This document shows, piece by piece, positions 31,853 through 41,018 of a DNA stretch of 64,000 nt. This DNA comes from Nocardia sp. NRRL S-836 (lineage in GTDB: Bacteria; Actinomycetota; Actinomycetes; Mycobacteriales; Pseudonocardiaceae), in assembly GCF_001279525.1 (NCBI RefSeq), contig NZ_LGDY01000100.1:62001-126000 (forward strand), written 5' to 3'. A model generated the notes under the pieces. The model did not search any database, was not told the origin of the DNA, and was given only the letters and a program-made list of their open reading frames with translations. The translations under genes and the position numbers were made by a program. Numbering within the stretch: the stretch's first letter is position 1; every line of letters starts with the position of its first letter.

Positions 31853-33367
31853 GTGCGCGAACACCGTCTGCGCGCCCTGCTGGCCGCGCTGGGCCCCGTG
31901 GTGCACTCCGAACTGCACCACGGCGGCCGCTTCGGCCACAGCGCCGCGGGCGACCTGAGCCGGGCTCAGCGCCGGGCCCGCGAAGTCAGGCTGGCCTTCG
32001 AACGGCTCGGACCGTTCTACATCAAGGTCGGCCAAATGCTTTCGACTCGGCCGGATTTCGTCTCCGAGGAGATGATCGCCGAGTTCCGGACCCTGCACGA
32101 CACCGTGTCGGTGCAGCCGTTCTCCCGATTCGAGCCGGTGCTGGCCGCCGAGATGGGACACCGGTGGCGGCGCCGATTCCGCACGTTCGACACTAGTCAG
32201 CCCCTGGGCGCGGCATCCCTGGCACAGGTCTACGCGGCCACCGAGCTCGACGGGCGGCCGGTCGTGGTCAAAGTGCAACGCCCCGGCATCGTTCCGCTGG
32301 TCACCCAGGACATGGCGCTACTGCGCCGGGCCGCGAAGCTGGTGACCAAGGCGTCCTCCAGCTTCGCTGAGGTCATCGACATTGAAGCCATGCTGGGCCT
32401 GCTGTTCGACGCCATGCGCTCGGAACTCGACTTCACCCTGGAAGCGCGGCAGATGGACCGGGGGCGCGCCGATGTCGCCGGGTTCAAACACCTCGACGTG
32501 CCCGAGGTGCTACTGGCCACCCCGCGGGTGATGATCCAGAGCCGGGCGCCGGGCAGGTCGATCCGCGACGCCGACCCGGCGGAGTTCCCGACTGCCGAGC
32601 GGCTCGCCATCGGCCGGGACCTGCTCGCCTACATGTACCGCAGCTACTTCACCACCAAGGTGTTCCACGCCGACCCGCACCCTGGCAACATCTTCGTCCA
32701 CCCCGGTGAGAAAGCCTCACTCATCGACTGGGGCATGGTCGGGCGAATCGACCGCCGCACCAGCCAGGCTCTTCTGCTCGTCCTGATCAACGTCGCCATG
32801 AACGACGGGCAGGGACTCGCCCAAGCGTGGACCGACCTGGGCCGCGCCACCGACGGCGCCGACATCCCGGCCTTCCAGAACGACATGGAAGCACTCGTCC
32901 CGCATGTGGCAAGCGCGTCACTGCAAGACCTGAACTTCGGCGTCACGCTCACCGCCGTCCTCAAGAGCGCCACCAAGCGGCGAATCCGCACCAACCCCGC
33001 CGTCGCGGTGCTCGGCAAGTCCTTCGCCAACGTCGAAGGTTCCATCCGGTACCTGGCCCCGGAACTCAGCATCACCGACACCTTCCGCACCCAGCTGCCC
33101 GAAATCATGCTCGACCTGATCGAGGACACCGTCTCCGAACCACAGCTCGCCCGCACGACATTGGAACTCGTTTCGGGTGCCGGCACGGCACTCGTACAGA
33201 TGCAGAACGTTCTTCGCGACCTCAGCAGCGGCCGACTCCAGCTCCGCGTCACCCAGCTTGGCCGCCTTTCACCCGCCGCCAGAAAGCGGCGAATACTCCT
33301 TGGTGCGGCACTGGCCGCCTACCTTTGGCGGCAGCGACCCCAGGCGCTCAGATCGACCGGTCGATGA
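31853..33367 (+). CDS. ABC1/UbiB/AarF atypical kinase
   Basis: This 504-aa protein belongs to the UbiB family, linked to quinone and terpenoid metabolism. The family hallmarks are visible: the KxGQ motif in FYIKVGQMLSTRPDF, the Ala-rich loop LGAASLAQVYAA, the nucleotide Lys in VVVKVQRPGI, the catalytic loop VFHADPHPGNIFV and the metal-binding IDWGMVGRID. A hydrophobic tail (ILLGAALAAYLW) may anchor it to the membrane. GTG at 31853 follows the small coiled-coil gene. Next to a terpene cluster it may help lipid-soluble isoprenoid handling. Confidence 0.88.
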   Translation: MREHRLRALLAALGPVVHSELHHGGRFGHSAAGDLSRAQRRAREVRLAFERLGPFYIKVGQMLSTRPDFVSEEMIAEFRTLHDTVSVQPFSRFEPVLAAEMGHRWRRRFRTFDTSQPLGAASLAQVYAATELDGRPVVVKVQRPGIVPLVTQDMALLRRAAKLVTKASSSFAEVIDIEAMLGLLFDAMRSELDFTLEARQMDRGRADVAGFKHLDVPEVLLATPRVMIQSRAPGRSIRDADPAEFPTAERLAIGRDLLAYMYRSYFTTKVFHADPHPGNIFVHPGEKASLIDWGMVGRIDRRTSQALLLVLINVAMNDGQGLAQAWTDLGRATDGADIPAFQNDMEALVPHVASASLQDLNFGVTLTAVLKSATKRRIRTNPAVAVLGKSFANVEGSIRYLAPELSITDTFRTQLPEIMLDLIEDTVSEPQLARTTLELVSGAGTALVQMQNVLRDLSSGRLQLRVTQLGRLSPAARKRRILLGAALAAYLWRQRPQALRSTGR

Positions 33368-33872
33368 CACGAAAGGCGCTCTGGTCGCGCATATCACCGG
33401 CAGGCTTCCTCGACGCCGCATTCACGCTGGAGCTGTCGCCAAGATCGTGATAGGTCGGTGGACGTGCCGCTCGCAGGCCAGCGGGGCTTTCGTGGATCTG
33501 CTTCAAGAACGGGCTATGGCGGCGGCGCGATGGGAGGCACCGGTTTCTCAGGTGTAATTGCCTTTGCGTCTGTCGTGAGCGCTTTCGCGCTCACCCGCAC
33601 CGCGCCTGGGGACGAGGTGCTCTTAGTCGTCGAAGTCCGCGTGCAATTCGGCCAGCGCCAGCGCCGCCGTCCTATGACCGCACGCCGGCGTGCGGTCATA
33701 GGACGGCGGCGACCTCGATAGCGGCGCGCAGGTCCAAGACGTCGGCCTGCTCGGTCACGACGCTCACGGAACGTGATGGTGGGGATGAAGCCGCCAGACT
33801 CGACCGCATCCCTGGGTAGGTAGTCGGTGGACACGACCTGCCGCGTTCGCGTTGCGCCAGCGGGTGACAGCG
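33368..33872. other. Decayed stretch between the ABC1 kinase and lsr2
   Basis: No intact gene is seen. Minus-strand pieces have coding-like codon use: one reads VVSTDYLPRDAVESGGF then ITFRERRDR, another reads MSVVTEQADVLDLRAAIEVA up to a stop inside the palindrome, and past the palindrome AALALAELHADFDD is followed by TAA. This looks like fragments of one or more small genes, cut by the palindrome. Confidence 0.4.
33662..33711. repeat. Perfect 50-bp palindrome
   Basis: Bases 33662-33686 are the exact reverse complement of 33687-33711, with no loop (centre CACGCC|GGCGTG). Such a structure can extrude as a cruciform or act as a strong bidirectional terminator between convergent genes, and can also be left by two inverted element ends. 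It interrupts a minus-strand coding-like stretch. Confidence 0.85.
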
Positions 33873-34223
33873 TCACCGATGGGCCTTCTCGAACTCCTCG
33901 ATGACATGCGTGGGGATGCGACCGCGGTCGGAGAGCTCGTGGCCGTTGGAGCGGGCCCACGCACGGATTGCCTGAGTCTGTTCTTTGCTACGGGACTCGG
34001 CTACCACGGTGCGTGTGATGGCGCCTGCCTTCTTCGGGCGAGCTTTGGTGCGCCGCGCACTGGCGACGAAGTCCGCGAGGCAGTCCCGCAGTCGCGACGC
34101 GTTGTCCGGATTGAGATCGATGTCGTAGGCGACGCCGTCGAGACCGAAGCTGACGGCTTCGACATCTGCGGATGCGGTGCCGTCGAGGTCGTCGATGAGC
34201 TGAACAAAAACCTTCTGTGCCAC
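33873..34223 (-). CDS. lsr2: Lsr2-family nucleoid-associated protein
   Basis: This 116-aa protein is a full-length Lsr2, the actinobacterial H-NS analogue that silences AT-rich foreign DNA. The N-terminal dimerisation part is MAQKVFVQLIDDLDG and YDIDLNPDNASRLRDCLADF, and the C-terminal DNA-binding domain has IRAWARSNGHELSDRGRIP with the AT-hook-like RGR. Its position inside an accessory region suggests an extra, island-borne copy rather than the core gene. It is followed by no co-directional partner. Confidence 0.92.
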   Translation of the reverse strand: MAQKVFVQLIDDLDGTASADVEAVSFGLDGVAYDIDLNPDNASRLRDCLADFVASARRTKARPKKAGAITRTVVAESRSKEQTQAIRAWARSNGHELSDRGRIPTHVIEEFEKAHR

Positions 34224-34835
34224 GAGTTGCTCCGTTTGCTATGCGGTTTCGGGTTCGAGTGATGACTTAGTGATGACTTTAGCAAGATCGTATGGCGTTC
34301 CGGTGCAACAACACAGAGGCGGCGGGACTTACCGATGCCGCTACCGGCCGCTGCAGTCCGTGTTCTGCCGATGGATACTGACATCACAGCAGCTTTGCGC
34401 AGCGCAGCTAGATGCACTCTCCCCGATCACTTCCGCGCCTGGCGCAGAAGTTTCCTTTTGGCACCGCAGTCTTCTGTGCTCGCAGTTTTGTTCGAGACTC
34501 GCACAGCGAGACAACCGCCGGGCGCGCTCGCGCCCGGCGACGGCGGGCTGCACGTCACTTACGCGAAGCAGTGGAAGACCTGGATCGCCTGTACTCACTC
34601 GCTTCAATCGCGTTCACGTGTACTTCTTCACCGGCCGCGATGACAGGGCCAGCGGATTGCTGCCGACTGCCGTCGTCTGCGATGCGACTTCGACCGGCGC
34701 TCCGCGCGCCTCACCGAACCAGTAGTTCGGCTGGCGGACGGTCGACGCAGTCCAATCACCTGGGCAAGGAAGAAATGGAACGTGAAGCCGTGCCGCCAGA
34801 ACCGCGACACCGTAAGACGCAGTATGTCGATGCAG
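34224..34835. other. Non-coding, lower-GC stretch
   Basis: No reading frame here has a credible start and codon use. A short direct repeat TGATGACTT occurs twice near 34260-34280, just upstream of lsr2 on its strand. Otherwise I see nothing. Confidence 0.45.
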
Positions 34836-35378
34836 TCAAACGATGATTTCGGAGTCTTGCCAGGCCACGCAGGTTGGACGCTGCTCCGTCGCCATGAACT
34901 CCAGCAGCGCCTCGCGTACCTTGTCCAGCGGGAGCACCGCGTCCGCGGGGAACTCCGTCCGCGTGTCGAAGTCGATGTAGAGCGGCCTCTTCACCTCGCA
35001 GACCATGAGGGTGCCGTCGTCGTCTACCGCGATGATGTCGGCCTTCGACGCCCAGTCGCGCATCTCGTCCGAAGCCTGCTCTTCTGCATCTTCGCGTTTG
35101 CCGTGCCGTGCACGCGGCGGGATGAAGTTCGGCATTCCGGCCGCGTGGAGTGCCCCGATCCCCGACTCGGCGTCGACGTCGAATTTGATCTGATGATCAG
35201 GTCGGTTGCGCCGCCCTATGGTCGGGCGGTCTTTCGCGTACATCACCGTCGGCTGCGGCTGCCGGTTGGTCAGGATTTCGTGCAGTGCGCGCAGCATCTC
35301 GGACTCCGTCTGCACCGTGACGGGCGTCCGGCCGCAAGGGTTGCTGACGGTGGAGTAATACATGTCAACCGCGTTCAC
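34836..35378 (-). CDS. Imm1-family immunity protein
   Basis: This 180-aa protein matches the Imm1 immunity family: an N-terminal MYYSTVSNPCGRTPVTVQTE, the central IKFDVDAESGIGALHAAG, and the family C-terminus with FPADAVLPLDKVREALLEF followed by RPTCVAWQ. Imm1 proteins neutralise deaminase and nuclease toxins. The GTG at 35378 is chosen because it overlaps the TGA of the deaminase gene upstream (GTGA), which gives a classical toxin-immunity coupling. An in-frame ATG further upstream gives a non-family N-terminus. The family usually lacks the charged insertion at about residues 85-125 seen here. Confidence 0.78.
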   Translation of the reverse strand: MNAVDMYYSTVSNPCGRTPVTVQTESEMLRALHEILTNRQPQPTVMYAKDRPTIGRRNRPDHQIKFDVDAESGIGALHAAGMPNFIPPRARHGKREDAEEQASDEMRDWASKADIIAVDDDGTLMVCEVKRPLYIDFDTRTEFPADAVLPLDKVREALLEFMATEQRPTCVAWQDSEIIV

Positions 35379-35874
35379 GGCTGGCTCCTCCCGGTGAATG
35401 TCTCCGACCCTACGGGATCGTGCATGGTCAGCGTTTGCCCTGGTAGCAGGACGTCGGGAATGACCTCCGGGCACGAATATTGTCCCTGCACATCACGCTG
35501 TTGACGACCACCTCGACGTGTGCGACGCGGGCATTGCGCTGTCGCCACGCGACCTTGGTCTCGACGTGCTCGCTCGCGGTTACCCGCCCGTATCGGCCTT
35601 CGGGGTATCCCTGCGCACGAAGGTGTGTTCCGAGGGCGATGTGCTCGCCATCTGGTTCCTGACCGCTCTGGACGAGTTCGGTGTTGCCGTCCTCGTCCAC
35701 GTAGATGTCCCTGGTGATGTACGAGGGCAGCTTCTCGCGCTGCTGCTCAGCCCATGACTTCTCCGGGGCGGCGTCGCCGGCCAGTTCCTCGGCCTCGTGC
35801 AGCATCGCCTTGACCTGCTCGGCCTTGCTCTCAACATTGTCCAGACCTGCCGCTACTTCGCCGAATCCGGACAT
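35375..35874 (-). pseudogene. DddA-like (SCP1.201) deaminase toxin, frameshifted
   Basis: From ATG 35874 the frame reads MSGFGEVAAGLDNVESKAEQ (a short helical leader), a linker, then the deaminase core with catalytic HVE in ASEHVETKVAWRQRNARVAH and VVVNSVMCRDN. Near 35480 the family sequence jumps to another frame, CPEVIPDVLLPGQTLTMHDP, which ends at a TGA overlapping the Imm1 start. The second Cys of the zinc site is only present in the second frame. So a one-base shift breaks the toxin after the first Cys. The intact protein would be about 166 aa. It may be a decayed toxin kept with a working antidote, or a sequence error. Confidence 0.65.
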
Positions 35875-36110
35875 CACCCTGGCTGCCTTCCCGAACACCG
35901 GCCGGGATCGCGGCGCGCAGCACCGACAGTCTCGGTTCGCGGGCAGCTCGCGGCGTCCTTGGGAATCGCCTGACGAGCCTGGCGTCGGACGCGGAGTACA
36001 CCGCGACAGTCTGACCACCGGCGGACGATGCCGCCCAGCCTGGTGTTGTGGCCACACACGCCCGCAGCACGATGCATACGGCTGCATGGTCAAGGGCGGC
36101 CCGCAGGATC

Positions 36111-36251
36111 GTCGTGCAGCGTGTTCCTGGATCGGCCGGTCAGCATTTCCAGGTCATGCCAGACAACCGGACGAAAGCAGTGATCGAGGAATACAAGCAT
36201 GGGAAGGTCATCGTGAAAATCTACTATCTCAACGGCACCGAGATGAGTTGA
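36111..36251 (+). pseudogene. Possible C-terminal fragment of an unknown (toxin-like?) protein
   Basis: A frame ending at 36251 has coding-like content VQRVPGSAGQHFQVMPDN and VIVKIYYLNGTEMS. It lacks a convincing start. Its style fits the very end of polymorphic toxins or related accessory genes, but no family can be named. Confidence 0.2.
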
Positions 36252-36685
36252 ACGATCGCCTGCCGCGGCACGCAACTGAGCAGTGGTTGGATTCGGCCAA
36301 TTCTGTACCGTGCAGGGGGCCGTTCTCCCCAACCGGCAAGTCCGACGTGGCCGTGTGCATCGAACGGGGTTCTCCGTGACAACCGGTGCTCTACCACGCT
36401 GCCACCGGCGCGCCTAACGTGTCGCCCGGGACACTCGTTCGTGCGGATCGGCGGTGCCGGTATTGCGTCAGCCGCCCACGGCACCAGTATGAGAAACGTC
36501 GCGTGCTCGAAGCGGACGCGACGAGGGAGGTAGCGCGACCGGCAGCGCCGAGGCGACGCCGCGAACAGCAATCGTCCACTGGAACGCGAAGAGTTTCCGC
36601 GTGACGATGTAGTGGCCAGTAGCGCAGTCGATCATCCTGTTCGATTCAGGACAGCGCTTAAAGGGGCGACCAGAGGAAGAAACCC
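36252..36685. other. Stretch without a gene
   Basis: No frame shows a credible start, ribosome site or family. A minus-strand segment near 36370-36420 looks somewhat tRNA-like but fails to fold. The final 20 bases contain the ribosome site (AGAGGAAG) of the first protease gene. Confidence 0.45.
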
Positions 36686-37465
36686 ATGGCGAAGAGACTC
36701 CGACGTCGATCGCTGACGGCTGCGGCCATGGTCACAGGTGTGACGATGATGTGGTGTGCAGCCCCAGCAGCGGCGTTCACCGGCGGCTATGAGCCGCAAA
36801 CAGCCGTGCAGGCACCTTGGTACGTCTCCGTCCACGGCAAGCCGACAAAGGGTGCTTCCTGGAGTTGCAGCGGTGTACTCACCACGGCAACCACCGTAGC
36901 CACCGCAGCCCATTGCCTGACTGGTGGCGGCGAGGGCGTGGGTTCGGGCACGGTGTTCACCGTGTACCGCGGCACGGTCGGCACCACGCCGTCCCAGGCT
37001 GCAACCAAGCCGACGATCATCTCGCCCTCCACAGAAAGCGACCTTGGCCGGCTGTTCCTACCCAAGGGATTCGACAACGCCACGGCCGCCACGTCGGAAC
37101 GCTCTCCGATCAAGACCAAGGTTACCGGCAAGTCGGGATACTTGTATGGCACGGGTCTCACCCCAAGCGGACCTGCGACGTCGATCAACCGGCTCCCGGT
37201 CACCACCGCGGAGTTGAAGACACCGGTCCGCGCGAAAATTGCCGCCAATCACACCACACCGCCTCAACACGCGTGCCCGGGCGATTCCGGCGGACCGTTG
37301 ATGATCTGGAGGGACAAGACCGGCGGAGGCCGGGAACTGGTCCTGGCGGGTCTAATCATCACCGGTGCCGGGACGTGTCCGCTTCAGCCCACGGGAACAA
37401 CCACCGTCGTGGCGTGGACTGCCAAGTTCAACGACCTCTTCGTGGCAGCCACCCCTCAGTCCTGA
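36686..37465 (+). CDS. Secreted trypsin-like serine protease (S1)
   Basis: This 259-aa protein has a Sec signal peptide (basic MAKRLRRRSLT, hydrophobic core, cleavage after AAPAAA near residue 30) and an S1 domain. The triad is His76 in ATAAHCLTG, Asp119 in TESDLGRLF, and Ser201 in CPGDSGGPLMI. Cys pairs CSGV/AAHC and CPGD/GTCP fit S1 disulfides. The opening FTGGYEP is unusual for a mature trypsin (IVGG), so activation may differ. It is paralogous to the next gene and may act with the cytolysin-like protein. Confidence 0.9.
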   Translation: MAKRLRRRSLTAAAMVTGVTMMWCAAPAAAFTGGYEPQTAVQAPWYVSVHGKPTKGASWSCSGVLTTATTVATAAHCLTGGGEGVGSGTVFTVYRGTVGTTPSQAATKPTIISPSTESDLGRLFLPKGFDNATAATSERSPIKTKVTGKSGYLYGTGLTPSGPATSINRLPVTTAELKTPVRAKIAANHTTPPQHACPGDSGGPLMIWRDKTGGGRELVLAGLIITGAGTCPLQPTGTTTVVAWTAKFNDLFVAATPQS

Positions 37466-37540
37466 GCCGCACGCCGCTCTTCCACTTCGTGAAGAAGCGC
37501 GCACTTCCACATTTCCTTCTTTACTGCAGGAAGGCCAGCG

Positions 37541-38353
37541 ATGCGAACGTTCGGCAAGACAGCCGGCCGACTACGTCGGCACCGGGCAGGCGCGCCTGTC
37601 GCCTTGTACGCGGTAGCACTGTGCGCCACGATCGGGCTGCCGCCATCAGCGGCAGCCTTCACGGGTGACTACAAGACGGGAACACCGGACAAGGCTCCCT
37701 GGTACGTCTCCATCCTCATTACCCGGCCTTCCCAGCCGAAGGCGATCTGCAGCGGCGTGCTGACCACGTCCCGAACCGTGGCGACCGCTGCCCACTGCCT
37801 GAGTCACGGCACCAAGGCCACCTACACCGTCTATCGCGACATCCCCGGTAAGGGCGTCAACCAGGTCGCCACGGACCCCACGATCGTCTCCCTCCCGCAG
37901 GCATCCGACCTCGGACGGCTCTACCTGCCCAAGGCGTTCGACGGGTCGAGCCCTGTCCCGGCCATCCGCTCCAACAGCAAGAAGGACGTCATCGGCAAAA
38001 GCGGCTACATGTATGGCACGGGTCAAGTCCCCGGCGGTTACGCCAAGAAGATCCTTCGTGTGGCGGTGACGACGTACGAGTGGAATCCCGTGAACGTGCA
38101 CACCTTCGCCGCTGTCCACAAAGGCGATCCGAACAACGCGCACGCCTGCGCCGGCGACTCCGGTGGCCCCTTGATGGTGCGCCGCATCAAACCGGGAACC
38201 CAACAGGAAGAACTCGCCCTGGCTGGCTTGTTGCTCTCCGGGCCTGCCGACCCCGACGGGAAGTCGACCTGCCCGAAGAACCCCACCGACTACCGCACGA
38301 ACATCGGGTGGACGGCGAACAAGGACGGCCTGTTCGCCGCACCGCCACGCTGA
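37541..38353 (+). CDS. Secreted trypsin-like serine protease (S1), paralogue
   Basis: This 270-aa protein repeats the architecture of its neighbour: signal peptide ending PPSAAA near residue 39, FTGDYKTGT at the mature start, His85 in TAAHCLSHG, Asp123 in QASDLGRLY, and Ser207 in CAGDSGGPLMV. About half the residues in the two proteases match, so they come from a tandem duplication. The gap between them is 75 bases, and the cytolysin-like gene follows after 66 bases on the same strand, indicating one functional unit. Confidence 0.9.
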   Translation: MRTFGKTAGRLRRHRAGAPVALYAVALCATIGLPPSAAAFTGDYKTGTPDKAPWYVSILITRPSQPKAICSGVLTTSRTVATAAHCLSHGTKATYTVYRDIPGKGVNQVATDPTIVSLPQASDLGRLYLPKAFDGSSPVPAIRSNSKKDVIGKSGYMYGTGQVPGGYAKKILRVAVTTYEWNPVNVHTFAAVHKGDPNNAHACAGDSGGPLMVRRIKPGTQQEELALAGLLLSGPADPDGKSTCPKNPTDYRTNIGWTANKDGLFAAPPR

Positions 38354-38419
38354 GAACGCAGACACTATTCCGCTACCCAGTTGTCACGGCGATGACGGAC
38401 CTTCCGAAAGGCGAAAACG

Positions 38420-40159
38420 ATGACAGACACACAAGACACGCGTGCGGCGAGGCAGATCAGGGAGAACCGGGGTGCCGAGCCTTCGGGGAACGGGCATGAC
38501 GGACTCGGGATGGCTTGGGTGCAGCCGCGAGGGGAGGATGAGGTGCCCGTGATCCAGTGGAAGGTGCCCGAGGCGGACAGGTACCAGCTGCTCGTCGTGG
38601 ACGAGCCCGACGTTCCCCATGTCATCGGAGAGGCCGGCCGGGCGTCGGAGTTGCCCTATGCGCCCTTCCCCGCCGACTGGGGGGTGTTTTGCAAGGTCAG
38701 GGCGCTGCGCGGCGACGAAGTTCTCGCGACATCGGCGCTGAGCATCGGCGACCCCCAGAAGAAAGCCGACTTCCGGGGATTCGCCCGGTCGCTGGAGGCG
38801 AATAACAAAGGTTGGGGCGCCATTGCCCCGGCGAAGCCCGACGAGATCATACCGGGAACGCCCAAGACGGAGATCGACGGTGATCACGTTAAAACGATCA
38901 CCCCCATGACCATGACGAAGACCCCGGGAGCGCTGGTCACCTTCGACGCCGCGGCCAACAACACGCTGTGGCCTGGTTCCATCGTGCAGGGCAAGGAAGC
39001 GGTCGCCGGGAAGCTCGTCACGGTGGGCATATCGGAGACCAAGCGCAAGAAGATCAAGATTGGCGTGTCGGGCCTGACGACGAACAAGACGACGGCCTCG
39101 GTCAAACCTACGTACGACGACACGCTCGGTGCGATCAAGGACGCCGTCAAGGACGCGGAACCGGGCGGCCGCGACTTCTACATCTACTTCGCCGAAGGGC
39201 ACTCCGCCCAACAGCTCTGCCTGGAGCTCGGCGTTTCGGCGAAGTATCTCAAGTTCGAAGGAAGCCTCAACTTCAGGGCCTCCACGGAGAAGTACTGCAA
39301 CACCGTCGTCGCGTACATCCGTGAGACCGCCTTCACCGCCATGCCCTCCGTCACGGACCTCAACGACTTCTTCGCCGACACGTTCACCGAAGGTGACCTG
39401 AAACAACTGCAGACAGACCAGGTCGTCGGTGATTGCAATCCGCCACTCTACGTTTCCGCGGTCGTCTACGGTCGCATCCTCTTCTTCGCGGTCACCGCGA
39501 TGGGGTCGACCACCGACATCAAGGCGGCCATCAGGGCGTCGTTCGACGGCTGGAAGATCAGCGGCGAGATGAAGACGAAGCTCCAGGCGCTGCTCAAGCA
39601 CACCAAGACCGACATCGTCGCGCTCGGCAAGGGCTGTCCGGGCAACATCGGCGATCTCCTGAAGGGAGCCGACGGCCTGAAGAGCTACCTCGACAGCTTG
39701 GACAACAAACCGGCCAAGTACGGCGTGGTGGGGTACCAGTTGAAGACCTTCACCGACCAGATCGCCAAGCAGAGCGAGACCGCCAAGTACAACCGTACGG
39801 TGTGGGAAAAAAATGCGCTCACCGTCGAGGTTCTGAAGTTCATAGATAACGTAGACATCAGCGGAACTGTCTCCTTCCCGGGAGAAGGAAGCCAGCAGGG
39901 AACATTTCAGAAAGACAAAACACTGTCACCAACCGCCATCGCGGCCGGTGTGAAAATCCATCAGATCGGGTACTCGGAAGCCAGGGGATCCTACAAGATC
40001 ACATACGAAAAGAGGCACAACTACGAAGGGATCGCCAAATTGAACACTCTCAGTGCCCGAAGCTTGGGTGAACAGCAGGTCGTTCTTTCCTTCCATAACG
40101 CGGAGGACACCATCAGGTATGCGTACGTGAACGCGTGGTGCGACGTCAGGCGGGGCTGA
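38420..40159 (+). CDS. Cholesterol-dependent cytolysin-like pore-forming protein
   Basis: This 579-aa protein carries a thiol-activated cytolysin (CDC) core at about residues 160-470. Family hallmarks are FDAAANNTLWPGSIVQGK near 175, a long alternating region with IKDAVKDAEPGGRDFYIYF, and YVSAVVYGRILFFAVTA near 345, which matches the conserved CDC segment that contains YGR. The N-terminal part (about 40-115) looks like a beta-sandwich, and a C-terminal beta domain of about 100 residues replaces domain 4: the Trp-rich undecapeptide that binds cholesterol is absent. No signal peptide is present. It ends an operon with two secreted trypsin-like proteases, which could process it. Confidence 0.68.
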   Translation: MTDTQDTRAARQIRENRGAEPSGNGHDGLGMAWVQPRGEDEVPVIQWKVPEADRYQLLVVDEPDVPHVIGEAGRASELPYAPFPADWGVFCKVRALRGDEVLATSALSIGDPQKKADFRGFARSLEANNKGWGAIAPAKPDEIIPGTPKTEIDGDHVKTITPMTMTKTPGALVTFDAAANNTLWPGSIVQGKEAVAGKLVTVGISETKRKKIKIGVSGLTTNKTTASVKPTYDDTLGAIKDAVKDAEPGGRDFYIYFAEGHSAQQLCLELGVSAKYLKFEGSLNFRASTEKYCNTVVAYIRETAFTAMPSVTDLNDFFADTFTEGDLKQLQTDQVVGDCNPPLYVSAVVYGRILFFAVTAMGSTTDIKAAIRASFDGWKISGEMKTKLQALLKHTKTDIVALGKGCPGNIGDLLKGADGLKSYLDSLDNKPAKYGVVGYQLKTFTDQIAKQSETAKYNRTVWEKNALTVEVLKFIDNVDISGTVSFPGEGSQQGTFQKDKTLSPTAIAAGVKIHQIGYSEARGSYKITYEKRHNYEGIAKLNTLSARSLGEQQVVLSFHNAEDTIRYAYVNAWCDVRRG

Positions 40160-40814
40160 GGAGCACAGGAGCGAACCATGGGCTGCGCCAAGAACTGATC
40201 AGCCACTCGTCCGGAGTGGACCACCCCCTGTACGCGCTGGTGTGGTTCCCGACACGATCCTGGACTGGGACGCTCGCCCTACAACATGGCGGTTGGTCAG
40301 CTTGTCGCGAGAAGCGGACAACGACGTCGTTGTCGGCAGAGGTCGGGGGCATTGTCCACGGCGCGAGTGCGGGCGACCACCAGACCGCCGACCGCTGCCA
40401 CTGGTGGAGCAGAGCGCGGCGGCGCCCAGGACGCAGGCGGCCCGCCTGGTATCGGACCGGGGCCGGCACAGCGCGTGGTCGGGTTGAACCACGGGTGATG
40501 TAGGCGCGGGGTGCACGTGCGGGTCTAGCGGGCCAGGATCCTGCGCAACCGGCGCGAACCTCGTCGGCACGAACCTCAGCCGCGCGCACCTTTGGGGGCG
40601 CGCCTAATGAGAAGACCATCATCGACGACGTCAAGACCGGTGAGGACTCCGAGGGCGCGTGGTGGCGGCCGGGCCGACCAAGTCTCATGATCGGGAACGG
40701 CTGCCACCACAAGGACTACGTGTCGCGGCTTGGGTGATTTTCACCGACCATGGCTAATGGCGCTCCACAAACCGTCGGGGATGCCATCGAGCCGCAGCTC
40801 GGCCACTGCGCACC
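40160..40814. other. Decayed stretch with short coding-like pieces
   Basis: No intact gene. Small pieces look like remnants: NLVGTNLSRAHL near 40580 (pentapeptide-repeat-like), and KTIIDDVKTGEDSEGAW then MIGNGCHHKDYVSRLG ending near 40738 with good third-position GC. No start or partner is seen. Confidence 0.35.
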
Positions 40815-41018
40815 TTCGTCATCGTCAACTCGGACCACCCCGACCACACCGTTCTGGCCGGGACGCTCCGGGAACACCTGCGCTGGCGCAACGCCAACGC
40901 ACGCCACCCCGACATCCTCGACGCACAACGCCGCGAACAAGCACGCGTCCGCAGCGAACGCCACCGACGACGGGGCCGACCACGATCCCAGGCGGCCTGG
41001 CCAACCCGGCGAACCTGA
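40815..41018 (+). pseudogene. C-terminal remnant of an IS630-like transposase
   Basis: The frame reads FVIVNSDHPDHTVLAG, then REHLRWRNANARHPDILDAQ and RREQARVRSERHRRRGRPRS to a TGA at 41016-41018. The LRWRNANARHPD and RREQARVRSE pattern is the usual tail of actinobacterial IS630-type transposases. Everything upstream is missing. Confidence 0.6.

Noticed and set aside
34270..34846. Overlapping open frames between lsr2 and the Imm1 gene
   Set aside because: Poor codon bias, no ribosome sites and mutually overlapping frames; treated as non-coding.
36370..36420. Minus-strand tRNA-like segment (GTGG...GGTAGAGCAC, TTGTCAC loop)
   Set aside because: The anticodon stem and T arm do not pair, so it cannot be a working tRNA; chance similarity or a very old remnant.
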